From: Halobacteriovoraceae bacterium
GTDB taxonomy: Bacteria; Bdellovibrionota; Bacteriovoracia; Bacteriovoracales; Bacteriovoracaceae
Reading direction: 5' to 3'
Assembly: GCA_002715375.1 (NCBI GenBank)
Contig: PAZA01000087.1
Coordinates: 1 to 37,380 of the forward strand
DNA: 37,380 nucleotides
Both the position numbers and the translations under genes were made by a program. The notes beneath the pieces are model-generated. The model was given only the letters and a program-made list of their open reading frames with translations, was not told where the DNA came from and ran no database searches. Of the stretch, positions 24,232 through 32,598 are shown piece by piece. Each line of letters opens with the position of its first letter. Position 1 is the stretch's first letter.

Positions 24232-25311
24232 ATGGAAGATCTCGACCGAAATTTTGATGGTGATGGCCACTGGTTAGATCACTTGTATTTAAGGCTAAAA
24301 AGTAAAGATTCTCTCTTTTCCAAAGGATGGGGAGATGAAAAACTAACGAAAAAGCTTCTTAACCTAAAAAATTTAACCGAAAAACCCAGGCCTCTCAATA
24401 TTCATTTCACAAAAAGAGTTGAGGAAAAAAAATTTACCTCATTAGAAGCAACTTTTAAAAACCCTTTCATTGAATTTCCTCTTCCAAAAAACTCAGAGCA
24501 AGGTTTTCTCGAATTTATCCTTCCTCAAGGCGTTGACCTCTTTCAAAAAGGAAGTAAACCGCCCCTTGTCCTTCTTATGCCAGCTTCGGGAGACGATACC
24601 TTCACTTATAGAAAAAAGAAAATTGCAATTCCTCTGGCGCAGAAAGGAATCGCCTCTGTCATGCTTGAAATCCCCTTTTACGGGAGAAGAAAACCTGATT
24701 CTCAAGTAGAAACAAATATAGGGTTCGTCAGTGATTTTGCCTTAATGCTCTATATGTCCTATCAAGAAGGAAGGAGCATACTCTATTCTTTTTTTAAAAA
24801 TGGTTTTTATAACCTAGGAATTTCAGGATTCAGCATGGGAGGTTTTTTTTCTAGCGGTATTGCTGCAAGCCTGCCATTCCCTCTGGCCCTTGTTGCTGCT
24901 CTTACTGGAAATACCATTGCAGACACTCTCGTTTATGGGCACTGCCAACAAAGCTGCCAGTGGAATGCTCTTATAGGGGGCCAATCAAAGACCTTCGCTC
25001 AGAAGAAACTCTATAAAATTTTGGATTTTATTGGAAACCTCGAGACACTCCCACCTCCTCCATCACTGAGCACATCACTCCTTATTAATGCGCAGGAAGA
25101 TGCCTATATTCCACCAATTAATGCAAAAAAATTAAAGCTTTTGTGGAAAGATGTTGATCAGATATGGATTCCTGGTGGGCACTTTACAACAATTTTTAAA
25201 GGTGCCCCTATCGTTGTTGATGCTTTGGAACTGGCCATGAAGGATTTAAGGTCTAGCAAAAAAAGGGGACTTGGTGAAAGGCCCTTCCAGGGGCTCTCAC
25301 TCTCCCCATAG
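24232..25311 (+). CDS. Alpha/beta hydrolase of the ABHD18 (DUF2048) type
   Basis: 359 residues, no signal peptide. The hydrolase core has LVLLMPASGDDTFTYRKK, the conserved MLEIPFYGRRKPDSQ block, the nucleophile elbow GISGFSMGGFFSSG, an acid in NAQEDAYIPP and the late His in IPGGHFTTIF. The LEIPFYGRRKP...Q and GFSMGG combination is the hallmark of the ABHD18 family best known from animals, where a role in mitochondrial cardiolipin remodelling has been proposed; a lipid substrate here is only an inference. GGAGG lies nine bases before the ATG, partly hidden by a predicted hairpin. Its end overlaps the convergent YheT-type hydrolase by 15 bases. Confidence 0.75.
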   Translation: MEDLDRNFDGDGHWLDHLYLRLKSKDSLFSKGWGDEKLTKKLLNLKNLTEKPRPLNIHFTKRVEEKKFTSLEATFKNPFIEFPLPKNSEQGFLEFILPQGVDLFQKGSKPPLVLLMPASGDDTFTYRKKKIAIPLAQKGIASVMLEIPFYGRRKPDSQVETNIGFVSDFALMLYMSYQEGRSILYSFFKNGFYNLGISGFSMGGFFSSGIAASLPFPLALVAALTGNTIADTLVYGHCQQSCQWNALIGGQSKTFAQKKLYKILDFIGNLETLPPPPSLSTSLLINAQEDAYIPPINAKKLKLLWKDVDQIWIPGGHFTTIFKGAPIVVDALELAMKDLRSSKKRGLGERPFQGLSLSP

Positions 25312-26265
25312 TATAAACTTAACGGCCCTCTCTTCCGCCCAATAAGAAGACTGGGAAGAAAAGAACCCTACATGACCTCCTCGATCAGGAGTTTCCAAAA
25401 ATAAAAAAGGGTGTTCTTTTGACTCCTGATAGGGGAAGCACAGATCGGTCAAAAATGGGTCATCCAAAGCATTCACAACAAGAGAGGGAATCTTTATACC
25501 TGAAAGATAATGAAGTGAACTGGATTTCTTCCAATAATCCATAGCATCTTTAAAACCGTTTAAAGGCGCTGTGAATCTGTTATCAAATTCATAAAAAGTC
25601 GATATTCGATGAAGGTTATCGGTGTCTAAACCAAAAAGCCTCATCTCGCTTTCTTTTCCCTTAATTTTCCTCCTCAAAGACCAGAGAAACCACTCCATAT
25701 AAAGTCGGTTTTCCCTCTTCGCCAATTGATCTGAGGTTGACTCCAAATGGAGGGGAACAGAAAAACTGACAGAATGTGTGAGTCTTGAATCAATATTTTG
25801 ACCCCGCTCCCCCAAGTATTTTAGGGTAATATTGCCCCCAACACTAAACCCAATCAGGACGACTTGTTCGTAATAGAACTTATCTGACCTGGTATGCTGA
25901 AGAATATAATCCAAATCGTCTGTCTTTCCCGAATGATATGAATTAATAAACTTAGATGGTCTTCCCCCACAACCTCTAAAATTCCAGGCCAAGGCATCCC
26001 ACCCTTCCTGATTCAAAGTCCTTACCATTCCCTTTGCATATGGCTGCTGTGAGCTTCCCTCAAGTCCATGAGAGATAATGGCCAACTTTGTAGCACCTAC
26101 CCTAGACCAATCCAGTTCAAGAATATCCTTATCAGGAGTCCTTAATGTCTCTCTCCTATAATGCACATCTTTTACCTGCCTAAATATGGCTGGAAAAATA
26201 GTCTGAGCATGAGGGTTTTTTAAAAAAGGATGAGGTTTGTAGAGGCTTTTTTCTATAATAGGCAT
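25297..26265 (-). CDS. YheT/ABHD1-3-type alpha/beta hydrolase
   Basis: 322 residues, the normal YheT length. The family opening is KPHPFLKNPHAQTIFPAIFR, followed by ISHGLEGSSQQPYAKGMVR, WNFRGCGGRPS, HSGKTDDLDYILQH, nucleophile elbow LIGFSVGGNITLKYLGE, acid in NALDDPFL and His in DRGGHVGFF. The Ser-Asp-His triad looks complete. Members are esterases or lipases of poorly known substrate; eukaryotic ABHD1/2/3 relatives act on phospholipids or acylglycerols. GGGAGG sits four bases before the ATG. It converges on, and overlaps, another hydrolase of different family. Confidence 0.9.
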   Translation of the reverse strand: MPIIEKSLYKPHPFLKNPHAQTIFPAIFRQVKDVHYRRETLRTPDKDILELDWSRVGATKLAIISHGLEGSSQQPYAKGMVRTLNQEGWDALAWNFRGCGGRPSKFINSYHSGKTDDLDYILQHTRSDKFYYEQVVLIGFSVGGNITLKYLGERGQNIDSRLTHSVSFSVPLHLESTSDQLAKRENRLYMEWFLWSLRRKIKGKESEMRLFGLDTDNLHRISTFYEFDNRFTAPLNGFKDAMDYWKKSSSLHYLSGIKIPSLVVNALDDPFLTDLCFPYQESKEHPFLFLETPDRGGHVGFFSSQSSYWAEERAVKFILWGE

Positions 26266-26383
26266 GATACCTCCCTCAAACTTGTGTCCATAATGACCTC
26301 CCTATGACTAAATTATCACCCAATTCTAACTTCAAAAAGAGGGTCATTTCTAGTATGAGGTAAAATAAAAGAGTGAGGTTCAT

Positions 26384-27292
26384 ATGGCGGACTTAAAAAA
26401 GACAAGGGAACAAAATAAAGAGGGTGCATTTTTTGTCGACTCTAGCTGTATTGATTGCGGCACATGTTACTGGATGGCACCAGACACTTTTGTCAATAAA
26501 GATGGTCAATCTGCCGTCTTCCAGCAGCCCAGTTCCTTAAATGAAGCGACCTCAGCTCTAAGAGCTCTCTACAGTTGCCCGACTTTCTCTATTGGACATA
26601 AGGATAAAAGTCCTTTGGATAAAGAAGTCGAAGCCTCTTTTCCATTTCCCATAGGCGACCCTAAAGACTTTATCTATTTAACAGGTTTTCATGCTGAAAA
26701 TTCATTTGGAGCAACAAGCTACTTTATTGAGAGAAAAGGGCCTGAAGGTCCTAAAAACATCCTTGTAGACTCCCCTCGCTTCTTTTCCAAAATGGCCAAA
26801 AAGCTTTACGACAGAGGAGGTGCCCTATACCAATTCCTTACTCATAGAGATGATATTGCAGATACTGACCGCTATTTTAAAGCCTTTTCACCTCTAGGAA
26901 AAACCAAACGCATTATTCATCAAGACGATGCAACAAAGGACCCTCTTAAATCCTACGAAATTATACTGAAAGGCTTTGAGCCTTATCAGTTAGACTCTGA
27001 AACAGTCATTATCCCTGTTCCAGGCCACACACGTGGGTCTTGTGTTCTTCTCTATAAAAATAAATACCTTTTCACTGGAGACCACCTTGCCTACTCATTA
27101 AAGCTTAAACAGCTTATCGCTTTTAAAAGGGCCTGTTGGTATGATTTTAACATTCAGATAGAAAGTATGAAAAAGCTTCTAGACTTCTCATTTTCTTATA
27201 TTCTACCAGGGCATGGCGCTCCTTTTGGAACCACCCAAGAAAAAATGAAAAAAGAATTAGAAAAGTGCATTCAATGGATGGAGTCATCATAA
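26384..27292 (+). CDS. Fusion of a one-cluster ferredoxin domain and an MBL-fold domain
   Basis: 302 residues. The N-terminal ~75 residues form a small ferredoxin: SSCIDCGTCYWMAPDTF gives Cys22, Cys25 and Cys28, with distal Cys65 in LYSCPTFSIG, a 4Fe-4S pattern. The MBL domain follows: FLTHRDDIADTDRYF, VPVPGH-like IPVPGHTRGSCVLLY, FTGDHLAYS and LPGHGAPF. The metal motif HRDDIADH expected in this ferredoxin-MBL family reads HRDDIADT, so one zinc ligand is replaced. The same domain pairing is known in plants and cyanobacteria, of unclear function; iron-sulfur redox control of a hydrolase is a reasonable guess. GTGAGG precedes the ATG. No linked partner gene. Confidence 0.8.
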   Translation: MADLKKTREQNKEGAFFVDSSCIDCGTCYWMAPDTFVNKDGQSAVFQQPSSLNEATSALRALYSCPTFSIGHKDKSPLDKEVEASFPFPIGDPKDFIYLTGFHAENSFGATSYFIERKGPEGPKNILVDSPRFFSKMAKKLYDRGGALYQFLTHRDDIADTDRYFKAFSPLGKTKRIIHQDDATKDPLKSYEIILKGFEPYQLDSETVIIPVPGHTRGSCVLLYKNKYLFTGDHLAYSLKLKQLIAFKRACWYDFNIQIESMKKLLDFSFSYILPGHGAPFGTTQEKMKKELEKCIQWMESS

Positions 27293-27311
27293 AAGAGAAA
27301 AAAGTCTTTCC

Positions 27312-27971
27312 TCACCTTTTTTGAATTTGGCCTTGGAGCATAGGAACAAAAACAACGGGCAAAAGAAGTTTTTGAGTGACCTCACCCTTACTATTTTTTT
27401 CAATAAGAAAAAGGTTTTGAAAGTTACCACCTAAAGGAATAATCATCTTTCCTGAAGGCGCTAACTGGGCCAAAAGAGCATCAGGTATTTTTTTAGGGGC
27501 AGCCGTTACGATAATTCGATCAAAAGGAGACTCCTCCTTCCAACCAAAACTTCCATCACCGACTTTAAAATGGACTCCTTTTATGGCCATTTCAGCAAAA
27601 ATGGCCTGCGCTTTACGAGAAAATTCCTCTCTTATCTCTACAGAATAAATAAAATTGCTAAGTTGATTTAAGATGGCCGTTTGATAACCAGAACCTGTGC
27701 CAATCTCAAGGACCCTATGATTTTTTTTAATCTTAAGAACTTCAGTCATAAAAGCAACAATATAAGGTTGAGAAATAGTTTGATCCAAACCAATAGGAAG
27801 AGGCGAATCGTCATAGGCCATTTTGTTTAAATCTGCTGGTACAAAGCGATGACGGGCAACATTTAAAAAAGCCTTGGCAACTTTTGATGAAAATACACCC
27901 CTCTTTAGGATTTGTTCCTCAACCATTTTCATTCTTTGAGAATAAAATAAATCGCCTAATTCATTTCCCAT
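27312..27971 (-). CDS. pcm: Protein-L-isoaspartate O-methyltransferase
   Basis: 219 residues from ATG 27971 (GGGGTGG nine bases upstream); an ATG at 28001 would add ten hydrophobic residues without any ribosome site. Motifs: MVEEQILKRGVFSSKVAKAF, NVARHRFVPADL, LPIGLDQTISQPYIVAFM, then the SAM-binding VLEIGTGSGYQTAIL and FDRIIVTAAPKKIP. It methylates L-isoaspartyl residues formed by ageing of Asp/Asn, a repair step. It is minus strand, upstream-adjacent to nothing on the same strand within 70 bases except the ppk1 gene, whose stop lies 107 bases before its start, so readthrough cotranscription is possible. Confidence 0.93.
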   Translation of the reverse strand: MGNELGDLFYSQRMKMVEEQILKRGVFSSKVAKAFLNVARHRFVPADLNKMAYDDSPLPIGLDQTISQPYIVAFMTEVLKIKKNHRVLEIGTGSGYQTAILNQLSNFIYSVEIREEFSRKAQAIFAEMAIKGVHFKVGDGSFGWKEESPFDRIIVTAAPKKIPDALLAQLAPSGKMIIPLGGNFQNLFLIEKNSKGEVTQKLLLPVVFVPMLQGQIQKR

Positions 27972-28077
27972 ACGATGGATCCACCCCAAAATAAATAACA
28001 TTTTATGACAAACTTACCATCTCTATTTTAGCTCCAAAAAGTCTTTCGTAGGGATAATTCAATCTTAAGTTCCTGAG

Positions 28078-30252
28078 CTAACTAAAGCTCTTTTCTTCAG
28101 AGGATTTCATTAATTGAAGATGGGTCCCCTTTTCTTCACGGCCATTCTCAGGTTTATTTTGGGTATAGGTGCCATCAGAGACCATTTTCCAAGTCGATCT
28201 TTTATCATTTAGATTTACTGTCAGAATGTTCCAGGCTTCCTTTTTAGACTCATCTGTAAAAAGAGGTGTCGCAACCTCAACTCTAAGGTTTTGATTTCTA
28301 TGCATCCAATCCGGGGAGCCTATAAAAAACTTTCCTTTAAGGTAATCCTTTTGCCCCCCACTAAAATAAAAAATTCTGGAGTGCTCCAAGAACCGGCCAA
28401 TAACAGAAATAACTTCAATATTGTCGCTTAAACCGGAAACCCCTGGCCTAAGACAACAAAAACCTCTTACGATGAGCTTAACCTTGACTCCATTCATAGA
28501 GGCCATATACAAAGCCTCTATTATGTCCGTATCTTCAAGTGCGTTCATCTTAGCAATAATTAAACCTTCTTTTCCTTGCTTTTTATACTTGATTTCATCA
28601 TAAATGAGCTCACAAAACCTCTTCTTCATTGTGAGAGGAGCAATAAGCAGAGTTTTATAATCCTTTTTTAAAGAAAGGCCTGTTAAATAATTAAAGGCCT
28701 GAACGATTTCATCTGCCACATTTTCTCGGCAAGTAAAAAAGCTGATATCACTGTAAAGTTTGGAAGTAACAGGGTTATAATTTCCCGTCCCCAGGTGGAC
28801 ATAAGTTGTAACCTTATCCGAATCCTGCCTTACAACCATGCACATTTTAGTATGAGTTTTAAGTCCCACCATACCACCAATAACATGGACACCTTCATTT
28901 TCGAGTTTTTCCGAAAGGCGTATATTTTTCTCCTCTTCAAACCGGGCCTTCAATTCAACCAGGCAAGCGACCTGCTTACCATTTTGAGCTGCGTAAACAA
29001 GGGAATCAATAATTTTTGAATTGATCGTCGTTCTATAAAGGGTAATTTTAATTGCGTAAACCTTAGGGTCATAGGCAGCAGTTTCTATAAACCTTTCAAC
29101 AGAGTGATTAAAACTTTCATAAGGGTGGTGGACAAAAATGTCTTTGGCTTTGATTTTATTAAAAATATTGGCCTTTTCATCCATAAAATCAGAATGAACT
29201 CTAGGAGTCCAATTTTTATATTTTAATTTTGGTTTATTTATTTTAATGATTTCTCCAAAAGAAGTATAATTGGCGAGAGATCCCATTCCATAAATGTCTT
29301 CTTCAGCAAGCTCCAATTCACTTGAAATATAATGGCTTATCCAATTCTCACTATTATCTTCAATTTCAAGACGTATAACTGGTGAAAACTTTTTTTCTCT
29401 TAACCCCTCCTCAATAACTTCTTTTAAATCCTCCGCATACTCATCCTCCTCCTCGAGGTCAATATTCCGTGTGACTCTAAAGATCATCTTGTCAACAATT
29501 TCAGTCCCTGGAAAAAGAAAATGGAGGTTATTGACTAAAATTTCCTCTAGGTTAATAAAAGAAATTCCATGGTTATCATCTCTCACAATTTCCCATTGGG
29601 ATATTTCATCAGGAATTTTGACCCTGGAAAAAATCTTTTCCCCACTATTAGGCTTTAAAAGACTAATCCCAAGGGACTTGGATAAGTTTGAAATAAAAGG
29701 GAATGGATGACCATAATCAACAGCAAGTGGTGTAAGAATTGGAAGAATGCTTAACCTGAAGTGTTGTGACACACTCTCTTTTTCAGAGTCTTCTAAATCC
29801 TTCCACTTAAGAAAAGTTACACCCTCTTTAAGAAGGTCTGGAATAATGGAGTTTTCCAAACAATCCTTAAGAAGTTTATTTTGCTTTAGAATGATTTTCC
29901 GAATTCTCTGATATTGCTCCATAGGGGCCACCCCATCAAGGGTGTTTACTTTAAAACCTGTATCAATTTGATTTTTTAATGTCCCTATTCTTTGAATAAA
30001 AAACTCATCCATATTACTCGTAAAAATATCACAAAACCTCAACCTCTCAAGTAAGGGTGTTCTTTTGTCTATCGCTTCATGAAGAACTCTTTCATTGAAA
30101 TGAAGCCATGAAATATCACGACTTATGTAATGCTCAGGGTTCGTGTCTATTTTTCGATTGGTCTTCTTTCTTGCACCAGGCTGTTTTCCAACACTAGGGC
30201 GCCTCGACCTTTTTACTTTTTTGCTCATCATATTCAATTCCAAAGAGCTCAA
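28078..30252 (-). CDS. ppk1: Polyphosphate kinase 1 (first of two paralogs)
   Basis: About 724 residues. Three purine-rich ribosome-like sites stack upstream; TTG 30252 lies eight bases from AGGAGG, while ATG 30231 is the alternative, so the N-terminus is uncertain. A short basic tail precedes YISRDISWLHFNERVL (family start). The N and head domains contain FCDIFTSNMDEFFIQRIG, TPLAVDYGHPFPFISNLS and IFRVTRNID. The two phospholipase-D-like domains carry IKITLYRTT, GLKTHTKMCMVV (autophosphorylated His), YVHLGTGNYNP and RFLEHSRIFYF (second His). It makes and degrades polyphosphate from ATP. It is divergent from a Na+/phosphate transporter and shares a palindrome-rich control region with it, a coherent phosphate-storage unit. 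Confidence 0.96.
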   Translation of the reverse strand: MSSLELNMMSKKVKRSRRPSVGKQPGARKKTNRKIDTNPEHYISRDISWLHFNERVLHEAIDKRTPLLERLRFCDIFTSNMDEFFIQRIGTLKNQIDTGFKVNTLDGVAPMEQYQRIRKIILKQNKLLKDCLENSIIPDLLKEGVTFLKWKDLEDSEKESVSQHFRLSILPILTPLAVDYGHPFPFISNLSKSLGISLLKPNSGEKIFSRVKIPDEISQWEIVRDDNHGISFINLEEILVNNLHFLFPGTEIVDKMIFRVTRNIDLEEEDEYAEDLKEVIEEGLREKKFSPVIRLEIEDNSENWISHYISSELELAEEDIYGMGSLANYTSFGEIIKINKPKLKYKNWTPRVHSDFMDEKANIFNKIKAKDIFVHHPYESFNHSVERFIETAAYDPKVYAIKITLYRTTINSKIIDSLVYAAQNGKQVACLVELKARFEEEKNIRLSEKLENEGVHVIGGMVGLKTHTKMCMVVRQDSDKVTTYVHLGTGNYNPVTSKLYSDISFFTCRENVADEIVQAFNYLTGLSLKKDYKTLLIAPLTMKKRFCELIYDEIKYKKQGKEGLIIAKMNALEDTDIIEALYMASMNGVKVKLIVRGFCCLRPGVSGLSDNIEVISVIGRFLEHSRIFYFSGGQKDYLKGKFFIGSPDWMHRNQNLRVEVATPLFTDESKKEAWNILTVNLNDKRSTWKMVSDGTYTQNKPENGREEKGTHLQLMKSSEEKSFS

Positions 30253-30343
30253 TTCCTTCCCCTCCTTTCGTCCTCCTAACAATCAATCTTAATAATTCTT
30301 CTCTAGTTAAATAAACACAGAAATAAATAAATTTTATTTGTAG

Positions 30344-30374
30344 GTTATATGAGGGCCCTCATAGTAGAAATCAA
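30344..30374 (-). promoter_or_regulatory. Predicted ppk1 promoter with a 16-bp perfect palindrome in its spacer
   Basis: Minus strand: TTGATT (30374-30369), then TATAAC (30349-30344), 19 bases apart (or CATATA with 17). The perfect palindrome TATGAGGGCCCTCATA (30348-30363) fills the spacer and touches the -10. A dimeric repressor bound here would block polymerase. Confidence 0.45.
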
Positions 30375-30401
30375 TATTTTTTGTTTTTATTTTTTGTTTT
30401 T

Positions 30402-30432
30402 TTTACAATTTAAAGGTTTAAACCTTTATAAA
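30402..30432 (+). promoter_or_regulatory. Predicted phosphate-transporter promoter with an 18-bp perfect palindrome in its spacer
   Basis: TTTACA (30402-30407) is followed by TTTATA (17 bases on) or TATAAA (19 bases on, 30427-30432). The perfect palindrome TAAAGGTTTAAACCTTTA (30411-30428) occupies the spacer. A second possible promoter uses TTTATA (30425) and TATAAA (30448) with 17 bases. Either way the palindrome overlaps core elements. Confidence 0.5.
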
Positions 30433-30433
30433 T

Positions 30434-30460
30434 CTGCCCTTTTACACTATAAAAAGGCAG
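30434..30460 (+). promoter_or_regulatory. Inverted repeat in the transporter leader or second promoter
   Basis: CTGCCCTTTT (30434-30443) pairs with AAAAAGGCAG (30451-30460) at nine of ten positions across a seven-base loop that includes a TATAAA-like -10. It may be a third binding site or an mRNA hairpin ahead of the TTG start; no U tract follows, so it is not a terminator. Confidence 0.35.
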
Positions 30461-30500
30461 CGATTTCAAAAGTTTAATAAACTTTACTTGGAGAAATGAA

Positions 30501-31661
30501 TTGGACACAACCAATCCTATTGAGTCAAACCAAACAGAGCAGGGAGCAAATCAAACCCTCGATCTGATATTTAGGGTTTTATCAGTCATTTTCCTTCTTT
30601 TTATTTTCCTAGTTGGTATTAAAATCCTCACTTCAGGAATTAAGTTCATGGGTGGTGGATTTGCCAAAACCCTTTTTAACTTTACAGACAACCCAATAAT
30701 GTCGCTTCTATCTGGGATCCTCGCAACATCCCTCCTCCAAAGCTCATCAACAACAACGTCAATCATAGTTGGACTCGTTTCTGGAGGGGCCCTTACAATA
30801 CCAGGGGCAATACCTATGATAATGGGGGCCAACTTGGGAACATCTGTCACCAATACAATCGTTTCACTGGCCTATCTTAAAGACCCACAGTCTTTTAAGA
30901 AATCGTTTTCGGCTGCAACAATACACGATTTTTTTAATATCCTTTCAGTTCTTGTTATTCTCCCTATAGAACTGATGACTGGATTTATAGGTAAGCTAGC
31001 AAGTAGTTGGGCCACATCTCTTTATGGAAATGTTTCGGGCTATAAGTTTTCCTCACCCTTAAAAGCTGCCATTAAGCCTTTTGCAAAATCTTCTAAAGTG
31101 TTTGTCACCGAGACTCTGGGGCTCACAGGTAATGCTGCGGGATCAACTCTTATCATTTTGGGAGCTATCTTCACAATCTTCGCTCTCACCATGATTGTTA
31201 AAGTTATGAAGAAAGTCGTTGAAAATAATAAGGGTCAAATCATTGAAAAACTTCTGGCCAAAAACCCTTACACGGCCATTTTATTTGGAACACTTCTTAC
31301 GATAAGTGTTCAATCAAGCTCTATTACAACAAGCCTTTTAGTTCCTATGGCAGGAGCAGGACTCCTCTCCTTGGGCTCTATAGTGCCTGTCACGATAGGA
31401 GCAAATATTGGTACAACAACAACGGCCCTCCTTGCCTCATTAACAGGTAACGTTGCCGGACTTTCCATTGCTCTTGTTCACTTTATCTTTAACATGCTTG
31501 GAACCCTCATATGGTTCCCAAGTCAAAAAATGAGAAGAGTCCCAATTTACCTTTCAGAGAAACTTGCTCATCATGCAGCTGAAAGAAAATATATTGGTTT
31601 TCTCTATGTAGGTATTGTTTTCTTCGCTCTACCATTAGCTTGTGTTTTTCTGACCCAATAA
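30501..31661 (+). CDS. Na+/phosphate cotransporter (NptA / PNaS family)
   Basis: 386 residues, all membrane after a polar ~20-residue N-terminus. The inverted-repeat signature appears twice: LLQSSSTTTSIIVGL (Gln80) with GANLGTSVTNT, and SVQSSSITTSLLVPM (Gln271) with GANIGTTTTAL. These QSSS and GAN(L/I)GT motifs form the phosphate/sodium site of SLC34-like carriers. No C-terminal PhoU domain is present, unlike many bacterial YjbB-type members. The start is TTG with GGAG seven bases upstream; a nearer ATG (30496) is in another frame and soon stops. Divergent from ppk1, which suggests that phosphate imported here feeds (or that export relieves) polyphosphate metabolism. Direction of transport is an inference. 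Confidence 0.92.
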   Translation: MDTTNPIESNQTEQGANQTLDLIFRVLSVIFLLFIFLVGIKILTSGIKFMGGGFAKTLFNFTDNPIMSLLSGILATSLLQSSSTTTSIIVGLVSGGALTIPGAIPMIMGANLGTSVTNTIVSLAYLKDPQSFKKSFSAATIHDFFNILSVLVILPIELMTGFIGKLASSWATSLYGNVSGYKFSSPLKAAIKPFAKSSKVFVTETLGLTGNAAGSTLIILGAIFTIFALTMIVKVMKKVVENNKGQIIEKLLAKNPYTAILFGTLLTISVQSSSITTSLLVPMAGAGLLSLGSIVPVTIGANIGTTTTALLASLTGNVAGLSIALVHFIFNMLGTLIWFPSQKMRRVPIYLSEKLAHHAAERKYIGFLYVGIVFFALPLACVFLTQ

Positions 31662-31743
31662 TTTTTATTTGCCAGGCCCTAAAAATTAAGTTTCTAAGGC
31701 CAATTTTATCAAGCTATTACCCCTCTTTTCCGACAAGTTGTCT

Positions 31744-32598
31744 ATGTTATTTCATTGTAAAAGGTGGGTTTTCACCATACTCATTTTCTGTACTCTCTTT
31801 CTCACTTCTAGCTTAGACACAAGAAGTGAGCTTAGGTTTTCTCTGGAAAAAAAGCAGTTTGAGGAATTAAAGTCTTTTTTTCCTCCGGCCTTCGATGAGC
31901 GGTTTGACCTCTACGTTGAAGCTTTTAATGGAAAGGATTTTTTATTTGAAAAAAAGGGTTTTAAATTCAGACTCAAAAACTCCAAAAAAAAGACCGTTAT
32001 CCAGGTTACTAAAATTTTTGAAAAGAAATATTTCCAATGTGGTAACAAAACATTTACTTGGAAAAAAAATAAGGTCTTCGAGTCACAAAACACAGAACTT
32101 ATAAGGCTCCTCCTATTCAAAGCCTTTGAAATGTTCAAATACCTTCAATCAAATCAAATAATCCCCCTTTATCTTGCCTTGGACTTTGACCTCCAGATCA
32201 GATCACTTGAGTTTGAAGGAAAGCATGAACTATTCTCAAGCATTCAAAATGAAGGCAGTGTTATTTTCATCCCATCTCATACCAACAAAAAAGTTAGACT
32301 TAAAAGAAGGGTCCCTTTAAAAAGTGGTAAGAAGCTTAAATTTATTCTCGGAAAAACCATAGAACAAGGACCTGAAAAGGATTTGGAAACAACTTATGAA
32401 ATTGAAGCAGAAGGAGAGAATGTTGATTTGGAAAAAGAGAAAGACTCTTTAGACGTTTTCTGTAAAGTTTTAGGCAGGGTCAAAACACCAAAAGAAAGTG
32501 ATGAAGATGAAAGTAAATTAGGAGAAAAAGAGTTAAACCTCGGACGCTATATAAAAAAGATGCCCTCATTTATTTTTAAGAAAAGGGAAAAAAAATAA
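31744..32598 (+). CDS. Secreted or anchored Lys-rich protein of unknown function
   Basis: 284 residues from ATG 31744; a TTG two codons earlier is also possible, and no strong ribosome site is visible for either. A signal peptide or anchor (WVFTILIFCTLFLTSSLD) is followed by a basic mature part. Alternating charged beta-like segments such as FEKKGFKFRLKNSKKKTVIQV, FTWKKNKVFE and NKKVRLKRRVPLKSGKKLKF loosely recall a CYTH-type triphosphate tunnel, but the diagnostic ExExK start is absent, so this is only a hint prompted by the polyphosphate neighbourhood. The C-terminus is charged (DEDESKLGEKE). It abuts the next gene with no intergenic base. Confidence 0.6.
   Translation: MLFHCKRWVFTILIFCTLFLTSSLDTRSELRFSLEKKQFEELKSFFPPAFDERFDLYVEAFNGKDFLFEKKGFKFRLKNSKKKTVIQVTKIFEKKYFQCGNKTFTWKKNKVFESQNTELIRLLLFKAFEMFKYLQSNQIIPLYLALDFDLQIRSLEFEGKHELFSSIQNEGSVIFIPSHTNKKVRLKRRVPLKSGKKLKFILGKTIEQGPEKDLETTYEIEAEGENVDLEKEKDSLDVFCKVLGRVKTPKESDEDESKLGEKELNLGRYIKKMPSFIFKKREKK

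Noticed and set aside
30551-30853. 100-codon minus-strand frame opposite the phosphate carrier.
   Set aside because: Antisense to a strongly supported membrane protein; no family features or start signal.
31662-31737. GGCC...GGCC arms after the phosphate carrier as a terminator.
   Set aside because: Only four pairs with a long loop and a weak U tract.
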